The notes: generated by a model not told the origin, from the sequence alone. A DNA stretch of 64,000 bases from Helicobacter pylori NCTC 11637 = CCUG 17874 = ATCC 43504 = JCM 12093 (GCF_900478295.1 NZ_LS483488.1:992001-1056000), one strand, 5' to 3'; positions 18,392-30,034 are shown, numbered from the stretch's first letter. Numbers and translations: made by a program.

Positions 18392-20953
18392 ATGATGAAA
18401 GATTTTTTAGAAGATTACAAAAAAAGCGTTTCAGAAAGAAAAAGTGAGGGTATCCCGCCACTCCCTTTAAACGCTAAACAAGTGGAGGCTGTCGTTGAGA
18501 TTTTAACAAAAGATCCCACAAACGCCGCTTTCGCTAAAGAATTACTCATTCACAGAGTGAGCCCTGGGGTTGATGAGGGAGCGAAAGTGAAAGCGGAATT
18601 TTTAGCTAAATTGTCTCAAAAAAAACTAGAATGCGCGCACATTAGCGCTTTAGAAGCGACCACCCTTTTAGGCACGATGCTTGGGGGGTATAATGTAGAG
18701 CCTTTGATTATGGGCTTAGAGAGTCAAGACAAAAACATCGCTAAAGAGAGCGCGAAAGCTTTAAAAACCACTCTTTTAGTCTATGGATCGTTTGATAAAA
18801 TCGCTGCAATGAGTAAAACTAACGCTCTGGCTAAAGAGGTGCTAGAGTCTTGGGCGAACGCCGAATGGTTTTTGAATAAAGAGCCTTTGAATGAATGCAT
18901 TGAAGCGTGTGTGTTTAAGATTGATGGCGAAACCAATACCGATGATTTAAGCCCAGCGAGCGATGCTTTCACACGAAGCGATATTCCTTTACACGCTAAA
19001 GCCATGCTAAAAAACAGGATTGAAAATTACGAACAACGCATCAAAGCCATTAAAACTAAAGGCGTTCCTGTAGCGTATGTGGGCGATGTGGTTGGCACAG
19101 GAAGCTCCAGAAAAAGCGCGACAAACTCTATCATGTGGCATTTTGGTAAGGACATTCCTTTTGTGCCTAATAAAAGGAGTGGGGGCATTGTGATTGGGGG
19201 GGTGATCGCTCCGATTTTCTTTGCGACTTGTGAAGATAGCGGGGCGTTACCCATTGTGGCTGACGTTAAGGATTTAAAAGAGGGCGATATGATTAAAATC
19301 TATCCTTATAAAGGCGAAATCACGCTGAACGATAAAGTGGTCAGCTCCTTTAAGCTAGAGCCTGAAACTTTATTAGATGAAGTCAGGGCTTCTGGGCGTA
19401 TCCCTTTAATCATTGGCAGGGGTTTGACCAATAAAGCGCGTAAATTTTTAGGGCTGGGCGAATCGGAAGCGTTTAAAAAGCCATCCGCTCCTAAAAGCGA
19501 CGCCAAAGGTTACACTTTAGCCCAAAAAATTGTAGGCCATGCTTGTGGGGTAAAAGGGATCTTACCTGGCACTTATTGTGAGCCAAAGGTTACCACCGTG
19601 GGCAGTCAAGACACCACAGGGGCGATGACCAGAGATGAGGTTAAAGAATTAGCGAGTTTGAAGTTTGATGCGCCTTTTGTGTTGCAAAGTTTTTGTCATA
19701 CCGCCGCTTACCCAAAGCCTAGCGATGTGAGTTTGCATGCAACCTTGCCTGGCTTTATTACTCAAAGAGGCGGCGTGGCGTTGCATCCGGGCGATGGCGT
19801 GATCCATACATGGCTAAATCGCATGGGATTGCCTGACACTTTAGGCACAGGGGGGGATAGCCACACTCGTTTCCCTTTAGGCATTAGTTTCCCAGCAGGG
19901 AGCGGGTTAGTCGCTTTTGCAGCGGTTACAGGCACGATGCCCTTGAACATGCCAGAATCCGTGTTGGTGCGTTTTAAAGGGGAAATGAATCCTGGGATCA
20001 CCTTAAGGGATTTAGTGAATGCGATCCCTTATTATGCCATCAAAAAAGGGTTACTCACGGTGGAGAAAAAGGGTAAAATCAATGTCTTTAACGGGCGTAT
20101 TTTAGAGATTGAAGGCTTGCCTGATATTAAAATGGAGCAGGCTTTTGAACTAAGCGATGCGAGCGCGGAAAGGAGTGCGGCTGCTTGCGTGGTGCGTTTG
20201 AATAAAGAGCCGATGATTGAATACTTGAAATCCAATATCAAGCTGATTGATGAGATGATTGCAAGCGGTTATGAAGATAAAGAGACTTTGAAAAAACGCA
20301 AAGATGCGATGCAAGCTTGGGTGGATAATCCGGTATTGTTAGAGCCAGATAGTAACGCTCAATACGCCGCTGTCATTGAAATTGATGTGGCAGAAATCAC
20401 GGAGCCTATTTTGGCATGCCCTAATGATCCTGATGATGTCGCTACTTTGAGCGAAGTTTTAGCGGATACGACCGGCAAAAGACCGCACTCTATTGATGAA
20501 GTGTTTATTGGCTCTTGCATGACGAATATCGGGCATTTTAGAGCCTTTGGCGAAATCGTTAAAAACGCTCCTCCCAGTCAAGCACGTCTTTGGGTAGTGC
20601 CGCCCAGTAAAATGGATGAACAGGAGCTTATTAATGAGGGCTATTATGCGATTTTTGGGGCTGCTGGGGCGAGGACTGAAGTCCCAGGCTGTAGCTTGTG
20701 CATGGGCAATCAAGCGAGGGTTAGGGATAATGCGGTCGTCTTTTCCACTTCCACACGGAATTTTGATAATCGTATGGGTAGAGGGGCTAAAGTATATTTA
20801 GGCAGTGCAGAGCTTGGGGCGGCGTGCGCTTTACTAGGGAGAATCCCCACTAAAGAAGAATACTTAAATTTAGTGAGTGAAAAGCTAGAGAGCCAAAAAG
20901 ACAAGATCTATCGCTACATGAACTTTAATTTAATGGAGAATTTCAGGCTCTAG
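18392..20953 (+). CDS. acnB: Aconitate hydratase B
   Basis: TCA-cycle enzyme interconverting citrate and isocitrate, also an iron-responsive RNA-binding protein in other bacteria. The protein has 853 residues with the AcnB order: HEAT-like N-terminus, swivel domain ([29 protein letters not shown]), then the catalytic domains. Cluster cysteines appear in [22 protein letters not shown] and [16 protein letters not shown] at 18385-18389 lies 2 nt before the first ATG and 5 nt before a second ATG at 18395, which may be the real start. Confidence 0.97.
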   Translation: MMKDFLEDYKKSVSERKSEGIPPLPLNAKQVEAVVEILTKDPTNAAFAKELLIHRVSPGVDEGAKVKAEFLAKLSQKKLECAHISALEATTLLGTMLGGYNVEPLIMGLESQDKNIAKESAKALKTTLLVYGSFDKIAAMSKTNALAKEVLESWANAEWFLNKEPLNECIEACVFKIDGETNTDDLSPASDAFTRSDIPLHAKAMLKNRIENYEQRIKAIKTKGVPVAYVGDVVGTGSSRKSATNSIMWHFGKDIPFVPNKRSGGIVIGGVIAPIFFATCEDSGALPIVADVKDLKEGDMIKIYPYKGEITLNDKVVSSFKLEPETLLDEVRASGRIPLIIGRGLTNKARKFLGLGESEAFKKPSAPKSDAKGYTLAQKIVGHACGVKGILPGTYCEPKVTTVGSQDTTGAMTRDEVKELASLKFDAPFVLQSFCHTAAYPKPSDVSLHATLPGFITQRGGVALHPGDGVIHTWLNRMGLPDTLGTGGDSHTRFPLGISFPAGSGLVAFAAVTGTMPLNMPESVLVRFKGEMNPGITLRDLVNAIPYYAIKKGLLTVEKKGKINVFNGRILEIEGLPDIKMEQAFELSDASAERSAAACVVRLNKEPMIEYLKSNIKLIDEMIASGYEDKETLKKRKDAMQAWVDNPVLLEPDSNAQYAAVIEIDVAEITEPILACPNDPDDVATLSEVLADTTGKRPHSIDEVFIGSCMTNIGHFRAFGEIVKNAPPSQARLWVVPPSKMDEQELINEGYYAIFGAAGARTEVPGCSLCMGNQARVRDNAVVFSTSTRNFDNRMGRGAKVYLGSAELGAACALLGRIPTKEEYLNLVSEKLESQKDKIYRYMNFNLMENFRL

Positions 20954-20966
20954 TTTTGTTTCCATT

Positions 20967-20989
20967 AAAAGGGGCGATCCCTTTTTATT
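20967..20989 (+). terminator. Terminator of acnB
   Basis: AAAAGGG and CCCTTTT arms around a 5-nt loop (gcgat), followed by T-rich sequence, 14 nt after the acnB stop codon. A good intrinsic terminator. Confidence 0.7.
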
Positions 20990-21035
20990 TAATTATGGCT
21001 GAGTGTTGAGAGAGGACAAAAAAAGGAGAGTGGCG

Positions 21036-21302
21036 GTGAAAAAAATCGTTGTGAGTTGGTGTGTGGCGTTGGCTTTTTTAAGCGCGGATCCAGTGCAAGC
21101 CAATAAAGCGATCAGTAATGCGGATTTGATTAAAGAGATAAGGGACTTGAAAAAAATCATCAGCACGCAAAACACTGAGATTAACAATTTAAGAAAAGTG
21201 CAAGAAGTCTTATCTGGGCAATTAGGGGATATGCGTAAGGATATATTAAGCACTAGAGATTATTGCATTAGCTTAAGGCCTTATATCTATAATTGGCGCT
21301 AG
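21036..21302 (+). CDS. Small secreted coiled-coil protein of unknown function
   Basis: The frame is open from 21003, but AGGAG (21024-21028) sits 7 nt before the GTG at 21036, which gives an 88-residue product beginning with a clean signal peptide (VKKIVVSWCVALAFLSADPV, cut after QA). The mature part has a heptad-like helix (DLIKEIRDLKKIISTQNTEI) and a single cysteine near a tyrosine-rich C-terminus. Likely periplasmic and oligomeric. Corresponds to HP0780. The next 264 nt to the following gene hold no feature I can support. Confidence 0.65.
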   Translation: MKKIVVSWCVALAFLSADPVQANKAISNADLIKEIRDLKKIISTQNTEINNLRKVQEVLSGQLGDMRKDILSTRDYCISLRPYIYNWR

Positions 21303-21566
21303 GGGATCATCAAAGCATGAAAGCATGCACCATTCAATGATGCAATCCTTTAATGGTTGAAAATTAAAGTTGGTGGGGGTTTGGTTCTCGCTCTGTATCC
21401 TTGTAATGGGGATTTTATAGGGTTTGAGTGTTTAAAAGCGCGTTTGATCCCACACGCCTTGAAAAAAGTCCTCTTGTGGGGTTGTAGGGGTGGAATTAGT
21501 TTCCTTGTTAGGGTTAAATATTCTATAATAAAATTTTAGGAAATTCAGTTTAAAAGATATTAAAAA

Positions 21567-22856
21567 ATGCCATACGCCTTAAGAAAAAGATTTTTCAAAC
21601 GCTTTGTGCTGATTGTTTCAATTTTTTGCGCGATAAGCTTGAACGCTAAAAGCTATCTGTTTTCCCCCTTGCCCCCAGCGCACCAGCAAATCATTAAGAC
21701 AGAGCCTTGCTCTTTGGAATGCTTGAAAGACTTGATGCTACAAAATCAAATCTTTTCTTTTGTTTCTCAATACGATAACAACAACCAGGATGAGAGCCTT
21801 AAAACTTATTATCATGACATACTCAATAAACTCAACCCTGCATTCATCGCTTCTCAAACTCCAGCTAAAGAAAGCTATGAGCCTAAGATTGAATTAGCGA
21901 TTTTACTGCCTAAAAAGGTGGTGGGGCGTTATGCCATTTCGGTGATGAACACCCTTTTAGCGTATTTGAACACCAGAAACAACGATTTCAATATCCAAGT
22001 CTTTGACAGCGATGAAGAGAGTCCTGAAAAATTAGAGCAAACCTATAAAGAAATTGAAAAAGAAAAATTCCCTTTTGTGATAGCCTTATTGACTAAAGAG
22101 GGCGTGGAAAATTTGCTCCAAAACACCACCATTAGCACCCCTACTTATGTGCCTACGGTGAATAGAGCGCAATTAGAAAATCAAACTGAGCATTCTTTAA
22201 GCGAGCGCTTGTATTTTGGGGGGATTGACTATAAAGAGCAATTAGGCATGCTCACGGCTTTCATTAGCCCTAATTCGCCTGTGATTGAATACGATGATGA
22301 TGGCTTAATAGGCGAACGCTTGAGGCAAATCACGGAGTCTTTAAGCATTGAAGTCAAACACCAAGAAAATATTTCTTACAAGCAAGCCACCAGTTTTTCT
22401 AAAAATTTTAGAAAAAACGATGCGTTTTTTAAAAATTCTACCTTGATTTTAAACACCCCTACCACTAAAAGCGGCCTGATCCTTTCTCAAATAGGGCTTT
22501 TAGAATATAAGCCCTTTAAAATCCTTTCCACACAAATCAATTTCAACCCCTCTTTACTCTTACTCACCCAGCCTAAAGACAGAAAGGATTTATTCATCGT
22601 CAATGCCTTACAAAATAGCGATGAAACGCTTATAGAATACGCCTCCTTATTGGAGAGCGATTTAAGGCATGATTGGGTGAATTATTCCAGCGCGATAGGG
22701 CTAGAGGTGTTTTTAAACACACTGGATCCGCATTTTAAAAAATCTTTTCAAGAAAGTTTAGAAGACAATCAAGTCCGTTACCACAATCAAATTTATCAGG
22801 CTTTAGGGTATTCTTTTGAGCCAATAAAAAATGAAAGCGGAACAAAAAAAGAATAA
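21567..22856 (+). CDS. Secreted protein with a periplasmic-binding-protein-like domain, unknown function
   Basis: A 429-residue protein with an N-terminal basic segment and hydrophobic signal (FVLIVSIFCAISLNA). The body contains ELAILLPKKVVGRYAISVMN, repeated alpha/beta segments and PTYVPTVNRAQ, a pattern like the type I periplasmic binding fold seen in LpoA/LivJ-like proteins. No lipobox, so it is probably soluble in the periplasm. Corresponds to HP0781. It sits before hofE with its own ATG; an envelope-related role is inferred from location only. Confidence 0.7.
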   Translation: MPYALRKRFFKRFVLIVSIFCAISLNAKSYLFSPLPPAHQQIIKTEPCSLECLKDLMLQNQIFSFVSQYDNNNQDESLKTYYHDILNKLNPAFIASQTPAKESYEPKIELAILLPKKVVGRYAISVMNTLLAYLNTRNNDFNIQVFDSDEESPEKLEQTYKEIEKEKFPFVIALLTKEGVENLLQNTTISTPTYVPTVNRAQLENQTEHSLSERLYFGGIDYKEQLGMLTAFISPNSPVIEYDDDGLIGERLRQITESLSIEVKHQENISYKQATSFSKNFRKNDAFFKNSTLILNTPTTKSGLILSQIGLLEYKPFKILSTQINFNPSLLLLTQPKDRKDLFIVNALQNSDETLIEYASLLESDLRHDWVNYSSAIGLEVFLNTLDPHFKKSFQESLEDNQVRYHNQIYQALGYSFEPIKNESGTKKE

Positions 22857-22947
22857 TATTTAGATAATTATTTGAATACTTCATTTTTAATCGGTTTTTA
22901 ATAAAATGGGAGTATGATACGAGCGAAAATTAAACAAAGGTTATTCT

Positions 22948-24324
22948 GTGTTAAAATTTCAAAAATTACCTCTATTGTTTGTTTCCATTCTTTACAATCA
23001 AAGCCCTTTATTGGCTTTTGATTATAAGTTTAGCGGGGTAGCGGAATCCTTTTCTAAAGTGGGGTTTAACCATTCCAAACTCAATTCCAAAGAAGGCATT
23101 TTCCCTACAGCCACTTTTATAACCGCCACGATCAAGCTTCAAGTGGATTCCAATCTGCTCCCTAAAAACATTGAAAAACACAGCTTAAAAATAGGCGTTG
23201 GCGGGATTTTAGGAGCGCTCGCTTACGATTCCACAAAAACGCTCATAGACCAAGCCACGCATCAAGTCTATGGCTCAGAACTTTTTTTCTTCATAGGGCG
23301 TTGGTGGGGGTATTTAGGTAACGCTCCTTGGAAAGACTCCCGCATAGAATCTGACGCTCACACTCGTAATTATGTGCTGTATAATTCTTATTTGTTTTAT
23401 TCTTATGGCGATAAATTCCACATCAAACTAGGGCGTTACCTTTCTAACATGGATTTTATGAGCGGTTATACACAGGGTTTTGAACTGGATTATAAAATCA
23501 ACTCTAAAATAGCGTTAAAATGGTTCAGCTCTTTTGGGAGGGCTTTAGCTGCGGGGCAATGGATACGAGATTGGTATGCCCCTATTGTAACTGAAGACGG
23601 CAGAAAAGATGTTGATTATGGCATTCATGCGGTGCAACTCTATTTTTCTAGAAAGCATGTTCAAGCCACGCCCTTTTTTTATTTTTCACCTAAGACTTAC
23701 GAAGCGCCCGGGATTAAAATCCATATTGATAGCAACCCGAAATTTAGGGGTTTAGGGTTACGATCTCAAACCCTTATCAATGCGATTTTCCCCGTTTATG
23801 CTAAAGATTTATACGATGTGGTTTGGCGTAACTCTAAGATTGGCGAATGGGGTGCATCGCTTTTAATCCACCAACGCTTTGACTACAACGAGTTTAACTT
23901 TGGCTTTGGTTATTACCAAAATTTTGGCAACGCTAACGCAAGGATTGGCTGGTATGGTAACCCGATCCCTTTTGACATAAGAAGCAACAGCATTTATGGT
24001 TTGGTTTTTAGTAACGCTGTTACCGCAGACTCTGTTAGCGGATATGTCTTTGGTGGGGGGGTGTATAGAGGGTTTTTATGGGGGATCTTAGGCAGATACA
24101 CTTACGCCACCAGAGCGAGCGAAAGATCCATTAACTTGCACTTGGGTTACAAATGGGGTTCTTTTGCTAGCGTTGATGTGAATTTACAATACTATGCGGT
24201 CAGCATGCACACTGGCTATAAGGTTAATGATCTCACTAGCCCTTTTGATAAAGCCTTTAAAGCGAACACACAAGACAGGAGCAATCTCATGGTGAGTTTG
24301 AAATTCTTTTTTAAACCCTATTAG
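22948..24324 (+). CDS. hofE: Outer-membrane protein HofE
   Basis: Member of the H. pylori Hof porin-like family. The 458 residues comprise a signal peptide ending near LLAF, then many amphipathic strands with aromatic girdles and a C-terminal aromatic-containing strand (KFFFKPY). Shared Hof blocks are VAESFSKVGFN, NYVLYNSYLF, YMSGY-like MSGYTQGFELD, WFSSFGRALA, GLGLRSQT and GWYGNPIPFDI. The same blocks occur in hofF in this window, so the two are paralogues. Starts with GTG. Ends 4 nt inside the converging gene. Confidence 0.88.
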   Translation: MLKFQKLPLLFVSILYNQSPLLAFDYKFSGVAESFSKVGFNHSKLNSKEGIFPTATFITATIKLQVDSNLLPKNIEKHSLKIGVGGILGALAYDSTKTLIDQATHQVYGSELFFFIGRWWGYLGNAPWKDSRIESDAHTRNYVLYNSYLFYSYGDKFHIKLGRYLSNMDFMSGYTQGFELDYKINSKIALKWFSSFGRALAAGQWIRDWYAPIVTEDGRKDVDYGIHAVQLYFSRKHVQATPFFYFSPKTYEAPGIKIHIDSNPKFRGLGLRSQTLINAIFPVYAKDLYDVVWRNSKIGEWGASLLIHQRFDYNEFNFGFGYYQNFGNANARIGWYGNPIPFDIRSNSIYGLVFSNAVTADSVSGYVFGGGVYRGFLWGILGRYTYATRASERSINLHLGYKWGSFASVDVNLQYYAVSMHTGYKVNDLTSPFDKAFKANTQDRSNLMVSLKFFFKPY

Positions 24325-24848
24325 TTAGGCTTGGTAGAATTGAGCCATTGTTTTTGGAAATTAATGGCTTTTCTCAATTCGGCTTCTAGTTGGGCTAAAA
24401 CATCTTTTAAGGGCTTAACATCAATCAAATTGTCTTGCTTGAAGGAATCTAGCTGTTTGTCAATTTGCAAAGCGGCGTCTAGTGCGTCTTGGGGGAATAC
24501 CGGCTCGCCTAAAGACTTTTTAATCGCTTCGCCGATTTCAATCGTTTCAGAGCCTTGATGATCTTTTAAATTAGGATTATTTTCTTTGTCCTTAGGCTTA
24601 GGCTCTAAGATCAAGCGCAAATGTTTGATTTTTTCATGCAAATCGCTAAGATCTTTTAAGTGATCGGTGTTTCGCCCCCTATCCACCGCTTTTTCTAAAA
24701 GCTTATCGCTCAGGCTCACTAACTGATCGCTTAATTTCACGCTGTTAGCTTGAGCTTCTGTTACCTCATCAATATCAATCGCTGCTAAAGCGCTCACAAA
24801 ATAAAAGGGCAACGCCCACCTTCTAAAACGAGAGAAAAACTTCTGCAT
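24321..24848 (-). CDS. Secreted helical protein of unknown function
   Basis: A 175-residue protein with an arginine-rich start and signal peptide (cut after SALAA), followed by an acidic helical body with leucine heptads (SVKLSDQLVSLSDKLLEKA) and a Lys/Pro/Asp-rich middle. Probably periplasmic. Its end overlaps hofE by 4 nt in convergent orientation, and it starts 43 nt from the 3' end of tmRNA, which is transcribed toward it. Corresponds to HP0784. Confidence 0.7.
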   Translation of the reverse strand: MQKFFSRFRRWALPFYFVSALAAIDIDEVTEAQANSVKLSDQLVSLSDKLLEKAVDRGRNTDHLKDLSDLHEKIKHLRLILEPKPKDKENNPNLKDHQGSETIEIGEAIKKSLGEPVFPQDALDAALQIDKQLDSFKQDNLIDVKPLKDVLAQLEAELRKAINFQKQWLNSTKPN

Positions 24849-24890
24849 TTACCTTCCTTCAATACGCTATAAAAATGATACTTTTTAATA

Positions 24891-25275
24891 TGGTGGAGCT
24901 GTGGGGAATCGAACCCCAGTCCAAAAATCTTGCCCTAAACACAAACTTCTACAATGCTTAGAAAATTGGTTAGTTTTTAGCCTTAAAACTAGCTCTGGTC
25001 CAACTTTCTAAAACCTTAAGATAGTTTCAAGAGTTCTTGTTTCTTAGTTTAAAAGGCGAACCACCTTTTAAAAGCGTCTAGCTTAAGGTTATGGAGCGAT
25101 TAAAACGCTAGAAATTCTAATCAGTCCAGCTCCAAAAGGAGATTAACTCACGCAGCTTTAGCGTAAGCTGGAGCGTAATCTGTGTTGTTTACAGTTATTT
25201 TTGTTGCTGTTTTACAAGCAGCGCTTGGCATGCTATCTGCGCGACAAGAAATCTGTCGAAATCCAAGTCAGCCCC
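24891..25275 (-). ncRNA. ssrA: Transfer-messenger RNA
   Basis: Rescues stalled ribosomes and tags the nascent protein. The 5' end GGGGCTG (from 25275) pairs with CAGCTCC just before the encoded CCA at 24893-24891. The T-arm GGTTCGATTCCCC lies near the 3' end. The reading frame on the minus strand at 25192-25148 encodes the tag VNNTDYAPAYAKAA followed by TGA, with the resume alanine just upstream, as known for H. pylori. The length of 385 nt is normal for one-piece tmRNA. It is essential in this species. Confidence 0.98.
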
Positions 25276-25336
25276 ATAATTTTAAAAGTCCATTTTAGCT
25301 AACTTTTGCTAACAAAACGCAATGAATCATTAAAAA

Positions 25337-25891
25337 TCATTGGCGCACAATATCAATATTTTCATCTTTAGGCTTAAAAACAAAGATTTCATTAGCAATG
25401 GTGGGGTTGATTTCTGCTTGAGAAAAAGTGATCGTTACAAGATTGTTCATTTCATCTTTAAATTCTAGCGAAAAAGGCTTGCCGTCTTTAAAGATCAAAC
25501 GATAAGTGGTTTTGTTGATAGTCGTTTTAAAAGAGCCGTCATCTTGCTTTTTTAAGCGCTTGAGAATGGTGAAAAAATCCGTCTTGTCTTTTAAGGGCGT
25601 GATGGTCGCTTGAAACAAATTAGGCTCATAAATTACCACTTCTTTATCGTTCATGTAAATTTCTTTTTTTAAAGGCTTTTCATAAACCCATAAAGCCCAA
25701 TTAGGGGCTTTAGCCTTTAAAACCCCGTAATAAACTAAAGGTTTTTCGTTTTTTAAAACCTGCTTGAAATGCGCGCTAAAACTTTGCAAATGCTGTAAAA
25801 CCTCTTCTTCTTTAGAAAGCGTTGGAGGATTTTTAGCATAAGCAACGCTCATAAAAATCAAAACCATTAAAATCTTTAAAAAAGCTTTCAT
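25337..25891 (-). CDS. lolA: Outer-membrane lipoprotein carrier protein LolA
   Basis: Periplasmic chaperone that ferries lipoproteins to the outer membrane. The 184 residues comprise a signal peptide (ends SVAYA), then the unclosed beta-barrel pattern SFSAHFKQVL, WALWVYEKPLKKEIYMNDKE and VVIYEPNLFQATITPL, typical of LolA. A LolC/E-like permease lies nearby at 28.6 kb, so both halves of a lipoprotein-release pathway are close. Confidence 0.9.
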   Translation of the reverse strand: MKAFLKILMVLIFMSVAYAKNPPTLSKEEEVLQHLQSFSAHFKQVLKNEKPLVYYGVLKAKAPNWALWVYEKPLKKEIYMNDKEVVIYEPNLFQATITPLKDKTDFFTILKRLKKQDDGSFKTTINKTTYRLIFKDGKPFSLEFKDEMNNLVTITFSQAEINPTIANEIFVFKPKDENIDIVRQ

Positions 25892-25964
25892 TATTCAAAC
25901 CTTAAAACAATCTCTCATCTTTAATAAAACCCTTTATTTTACAAGACTTTTATTTTATCCATGC

Positions 25965-25970
25965 TAAAAT
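25965..25970 (+). promoter_or_regulatory. Candidate -10 of secA
   Basis: TAAAAT preceded by TGC in the lolA-secA divergent gap, 69 nt before the secA start. Plausible but not unique. Confidence 0.35.
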
Positions 25971-26038
25971 GGGATTAAAAACTGACGCTTTAATAAAATA
26001 AATGAGATTAAAGCACTCTTAATAAGGTTATTACTACT

Positions 26039-28636
26039 ATGATAAAAGCAATCATTGGAAAAATCATTGGCACCAGAAACGATCGCTGGATCAAACAATA
26101 CAAAAAACAAGTCCTAACTATCAATGCTTTAGAGCCTACTTATGAAAAAATGAGCGATGATGAGCTGCAAAACGCTTTTGAAGAATTAAAAAAACGCGTG
26201 CGATCCACAGAAAAAGATTTGCAAGAAAAAACCCTTTTAGAAGTCCTGCCTGAAAGTTTTGCTATCACTAGAGAAGCGAGTAAAAGGATCTTAAAGATGC
26301 GCCATTTTGACGTGCAACTCATTGGGGGCATGGTCTTAAACGATGGCAAAATCGCTGAAATGAAAACCGGCGAGGGCAAGACTTTAGTCGCTACTTTAGC
26401 GGTGGCTTTGAACGCTTTAAAGGGCGAGAGCGTGTATGTGGTAACCGTTAATGATTACCTGGCCCATAGGGATTCTAAAGAAATGGAGCCGTTGTATCAT
26501 TTCTTAGGTTATAGCGTAGGCACAATCACTGCGAGCGTGCGCGATGATGATGAGCGATTAGAAATTTATTCTAAAGACATTGTTTATGGCACTAATAATG
26601 AATTTGGCTTTGATTATCTAAGGGATAACATGAAATATTCTTTAGAGCATAAGGTGCAAAAATCGCATGCGTTCGCTATTGTTGATGAGGTGGATTCCAT
26701 TTTAATTGATGAAGCGAGAACCCCTTTAATCATTTCAGGGCCTGTGGACAGGCGCATGGAAAATTACAACAAGGCTGATGAAGTCGCTAAAAGCATGCAA
26801 GTGGAAACAGATTTCACCATAGATGAAAAAAACCGCGCGATTTTAATCACTGAAGAGGGGATTAAAAAAGCCGAAAACCTCTTTGGCGTGGATAATTTAT
26901 ACAAGATTGAAAACGCCGCCTTATCGCACCATTTAGACCAGGCTTTGAAAGCGAATTACCTCTTTTTTATTGATAAAGATTATATTGTAGCCAATAATGA
27001 AGTGGTGATTGTAGATGAATTTACCGGCCGTTTGTCTGAGGGGAGGCGCTTTAGTGAGGGCCTGCATCAGGCTTTAGAGGCTAAAGAGGGCGTGAGCATT
27101 AAAGAAGAGAGCCAAACCTTAGCCGATATTACTTTCCAAAATTATTTCAGGATGTTTTCTAAACTTTCAGGCATGACAGGCACGGCTCAAACCGAAGCCA
27201 CAGAATTTTTAGAAATCTACAATTTAGAAGTGGTGTCTATCCCTACTAATCTAGCGATCAAGCGAAAAGATTTGAACGATCTCATCTATAAGAGTGAAAA
27301 AGAAAAATTTGACGCTGTGATCCTTAAAATTAAAGAATTGCACGATAAGGGTCAGCCCGTTTTAGTTGGCACGGCCAGTATTGAAAAGAGTGAAACCTTG
27401 CACGCTTTACTCAAAAAAGAACGCATCCCTCACACCGTCTTAAACGCCAAGCAGCACACCAAAGAAGCTGAAATCATCAAAGACGCCGGGCTTAAGGGGG
27501 CGGTTACGATTGCGACTAACATGGCAGGCAGAGGCGTTGATATTAAGCTCACTGATGAAATTAAAGAGCTTGGGGGGCTGTATATCATTGGCACTGAAAG
27601 GCATGAGAGCCGCAGGATTGACAACCAATTAAGGGGGCGAAGCGGGCGCCAGGGTGATCCGGGAACAAGCCAATTTTATTTGAGTTTAGAAGACAATCTG
27701 TTACGCATTTTTGGGAGCGATAGGATTAAGGGGGTGATGGAAAAATTAGGGCTTAAAGATGGCGAACACATTGAATCCAAGCTTGTAACAAGAGCAGTGG
27801 AAAACGCGCAAAAAAAAGTGGAAAACTTGCATTTTGAAAGCCGTAAGCATTTGTTAGAATACGATGATGTGGCTAATGAGCAACGAAAAAGCGTGTATAA
27901 ATTTAGAGATGAATTATTAGATGTTAATTACGATATTAGCGCTAAAATCGCTGAAAACAGAGAATACGCGCTCCATCAAATCTTTTCTAAACTCAAAGCC
28001 TTTGACCATCAAAACCTGTCTGAAGAGGAACTTTTAGGGCTTAAAAACGTCTTAAAAGAAGATTTTAACGCTCATGTTTCATTAGAAGATTTAAAAAAAG
28101 CCGCTCCTATTGAAAGCTTTGTAGCTGAAAAACTCAAAAACGATTATGAAAACAAAATGAAAGTTTTGGATAGCGAACAAAGAAGCCGGATCGAACGCAT
28201 CGTGTATTTGCAGATTTTAGACAACGCATGGCGAGAGCACCTTTATACGATGGATAATCTCAAAACTGGTATCAATTTAAGAGGCTACAACCAAAAAGAC
28301 CCCCTTGTAGAATACAAAAAAGAGAGTTACAACCTTTTCTTAGAATTCATTGAAGACATCAAAATGGAAGCGATCAAAACCTTTTCTAAGATCCAGTTTG
28401 AAAATGAGCAAGATTCTAGCGATGCGGAGCGTTATTTGGATAACTTTAGCGAAGAAAGAGAGTATGAGAGCGTAACTTACCGCCATGAAGAAGCCTTAGA
28501 CGAAGATTTGAATGTGGCCATGAAAGCTTTTTCTAAAACCCCTAAAAGAAACGAGCCTTGCCCTTGCGGGAGCGGCAAAAAATACAAAGATTGTTGCGCT
28601 AAAAGCGGGCCTAAAAAGGGCTTATTTGCCAAATAG
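26039..28636 (+). CDS. secA: Preprotein translocase ATPase SecA
   Basis: Motor that drives secreted proteins through SecYEG. The 865 residues include Walker [15 protein letters not shown] (about 100-113), [14 protein letters not shown], the second motor domain with [10 protein letters not shown] and [10 protein letters not shown], the scaffold and wing regions, and the C-terminal zinc motif [13 protein letters not shown]. The start is the ATG at 26041-26043 region of the open frame; the 3' end overlaps the next gene by 11 nt. Confidence 0.97.
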   Translation: MIKAIIGKIIGTRNDRWIKQYKKQVLTINALEPTYEKMSDDELQNAFEELKKRVRSTEKDLQEKTLLEVLPESFAITREASKRILKMRHFDVQLIGGMVLNDGKIAEMKTGEGKTLVATLAVALNALKGESVYVVTVNDYLAHRDSKEMEPLYHFLGYSVGTITASVRDDDERLEIYSKDIVYGTNNEFGFDYLRDNMKYSLEHKVQKSHAFAIVDEVDSILIDEARTPLIISGPVDRRMENYNKADEVAKSMQVETDFTIDEKNRAILITEEGIKKAENLFGVDNLYKIENAALSHHLDQALKANYLFFIDKDYIVANNEVVIVDEFTGRLSEGRRFSEGLHQALEAKEGVSIKEESQTLADITFQNYFRMFSKLSGMTGTAQTEATEFLEIYNLEVVSIPTNLAIKRKDLNDLIYKSEKEKFDAVILKIKELHDKGQPVLVGTASIEKSETLHALLKKERIPHTVLNAKQHTKEAEIIKDAGLKGAVTIATNMAGRGVDIKLTDEIKELGGLYIIGTERHESRRIDNQLRGRSGRQGDPGTSQFYLSLEDNLLRIFGSDRIKGVMEKLGLKDGEHIESKLVTRAVENAQKKVENLHFESRKHLLEYDDVANEQRKSVYKFRDELLDVNYDISAKIAENREYALHQIFSKLKAFDHQNLSEEELLGLKNVLKEDFNAHVSLEDLKKAAPIESFVAEKLKNDYENKMKVLDSEQRSRIERIVYLQILDNAWREHLYTMDNLKTGINLRGYNQKDPLVEYKKESYNLFLEFIEDIKMEAIKTFSKIQFENEQDSSDAERYLDNFSEEREYESVTYRHEEALDEDLNVAMKAFSKTPKRNEPCPCGSGKKYKDCCAKSGPKKGLFAK

Positions 28637-29858
28637 ATCGTTGATTTTTTTCCTTATCAAGCGTTATTTGCGTTTTGATAAAAGCCAGCCGTTTATTAGC
28701 ATCACCGCTTTGTTGGCTTTTTTTGGCGTGGCGGTTGGCGTGATGGTTTTGATTGTGGCTATGGCGATCATGAACGGCATGAGTAAGGAATTTGAAAAAA
28801 AGCTTTTTGTGATGAATTACCCCTTAACGCTCTATACCACAAGCCCTTATGGGATCAGCGAAGAAGTGGTTCAAGCTTTAGAAAAAAAGTTCCCTAATTT
28901 GCTTTTTAGCCCCTATTTGCAAACTCAAAGCCTGATTAAAAGCGCGCATTCTATGAATGGCGGCGTGGTGTTTGGGGTTGATTTTTCTAAAGAAAGGCGC
29001 ATCAATGAAGTTTTAAACGACGCTTTAAAAAACACCAATACAAACGATCTTTTTAAAAACCCTTTTAATTTAATCGTGGGGAAAAGCTTGAGATACAGCT
29101 TGAATTTAGATCTCAATCAAAAAGCCGATTTGTTTTTCACCGAATTAGAGCCAACCGGTCTCACGCTCTCCCCTATCATGAAGCGTTTTACCATCAAAGG
29201 CGATTTTGATTCAGGGCTAAAATCTTATGACATGAGCTACATGTATGCTAGCCTTCAAGCCATAAGCGCGATCAGGAGGTTGCCTTTAGGGCTTTATGAT
29301 GGGGTGCATGTCTATTCTAAAGCGCCCATGAAGGATATTGAAATTTTACGCAACGCTTTAAAAACCATCAACCACCATGGCATAGGCATTGAAGGATGGT
29401 GGCAGCAAAACGGGAATTTTTTCTCGGCTATGGAATTAGAAAAAAGAGCGTTATTCATTGTGCTAATGCTCATTATTTTAATGGCGTCTTTGAATATCAT
29501 CAGCTCGCTTTTAATGGTGGTGATGAACAGGCGTAAAGAAATCGCCCTACTCTTTAGCATGGGGAGCAGCCAAAAAGAAATCCAAAAAACCTTTTTTTAT
29601 TTGGGCAATATCATTGGTTTAGGCGGTGTGGCGCTTGGGGTGGTTTTAGCGTTTTTAAGCATGTATCTTTTAAGCGTGTTCCCTATCATCTCGCTCCCAG
29701 CGGATGTCTATGGCATTAACACCTTGCCTTTGGATTTGTCTTTAATGGATTTTCTTCTCACTCTAATAGGCTCTGTGATTATCGTAGGGCTTTCTTCTTA
29801 TTATCCGTCTAAAAAAGCTTCTGCTATTGACGCTTTAAGCGTGTTGAGGAATGAATAA
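28626..29858 (+). CDS. ABC-type lipoprotein-release permease (LolC/LolE-like)
   Basis: Inner-membrane permease of the MacB/LolC family, which extracts lipoproteins from the inner membrane for hand-over to LolA. The 410 residues have one N-terminal membrane helix ([20 protein letters not shown]), a large periplasmic domain and three C-terminal helices (about 270-395). [20 protein letters not shown] is the coupling region that contacts the ATPase, typical of FtsX-like domains. The frame opens with a TTG inside secA; a second TTG 15 nt later is an alternative start. Confidence 0.85.
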   Translation: MPNRSLIFFLIKRYLRFDKSQPFISITALLAFFGVAVGVMVLIVAMAIMNGMSKEFEKKLFVMNYPLTLYTTSPYGISEEVVQALEKKFPNLLFSPYLQTQSLIKSAHSMNGGVVFGVDFSKERRINEVLNDALKNTNTNDLFKNPFNLIVGKSLRYSLNLDLNQKADLFFTELEPTGLTLSPIMKRFTIKGDFDSGLKSYDMSYMYASLQAISAIRRLPLGLYDGVHVYSKAPMKDIEILRNALKTINHHGIGIEGWWQQNGNFFSAMELEKRALFIVLMLIILMASLNIISSLLMVVMNRRKEIALLFSMGSSQKEIQKTFFYLGNIIGLGGVALGVVLAFLSMYLLSVFPIISLPADVYGINTLPLDLSLMDFLLTLIGSVIIVGLSSYYPSKKASAIDALSVLRNE

Positions 29859-29966
29859 ATTAAAAAAATAAATAATATTGAGATGAAATAAGGCTTTGAG
29901 TGTCTGTATTTGACTAACAAAGAAAAATTTTATTCTCAAAATTAAAAAAAAACCATAATATTATGC

Positions 29967-30010
29967 TAGTATTAACGCACGACTTAGTTAAGAATTAACT
30001 TTGCAAGTCG
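29967..30010 (+). promoter_or_regulatory. Promoter and 5' hairpin of the hofF leader
   Basis: TAGTAT (29967-29972), downstream of an A9 tract (29944-29952), would start RNA near 29979. The RNA would open at once with a stem: CGACTTAGTTAA (29980-29991), loop GAA, TTAACT, bulge TTGC and AAGTCG (30005-30010). This gives a leader of about 160 nt before hofF, long for this genome. Confidence 0.45.
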
Positions 30011-30034
30011 GACTTCGTAGAAAAAGGACGGAAG

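Noticed and set aside
19195..19202. G-rich run inside acnB as a phase-variation tract
   Set aside because: Short run of seven G encoding conserved glycines in an essential metabolic enzyme; no sign of switching.
21357..21539. 60-codon plus-strand frame between the coiled-coil protein and the PBP-like protein
   Set aside because: No Shine-Dalgarno, odd composition, no recognisable fold; looks like chance opening in intergenic DNA.
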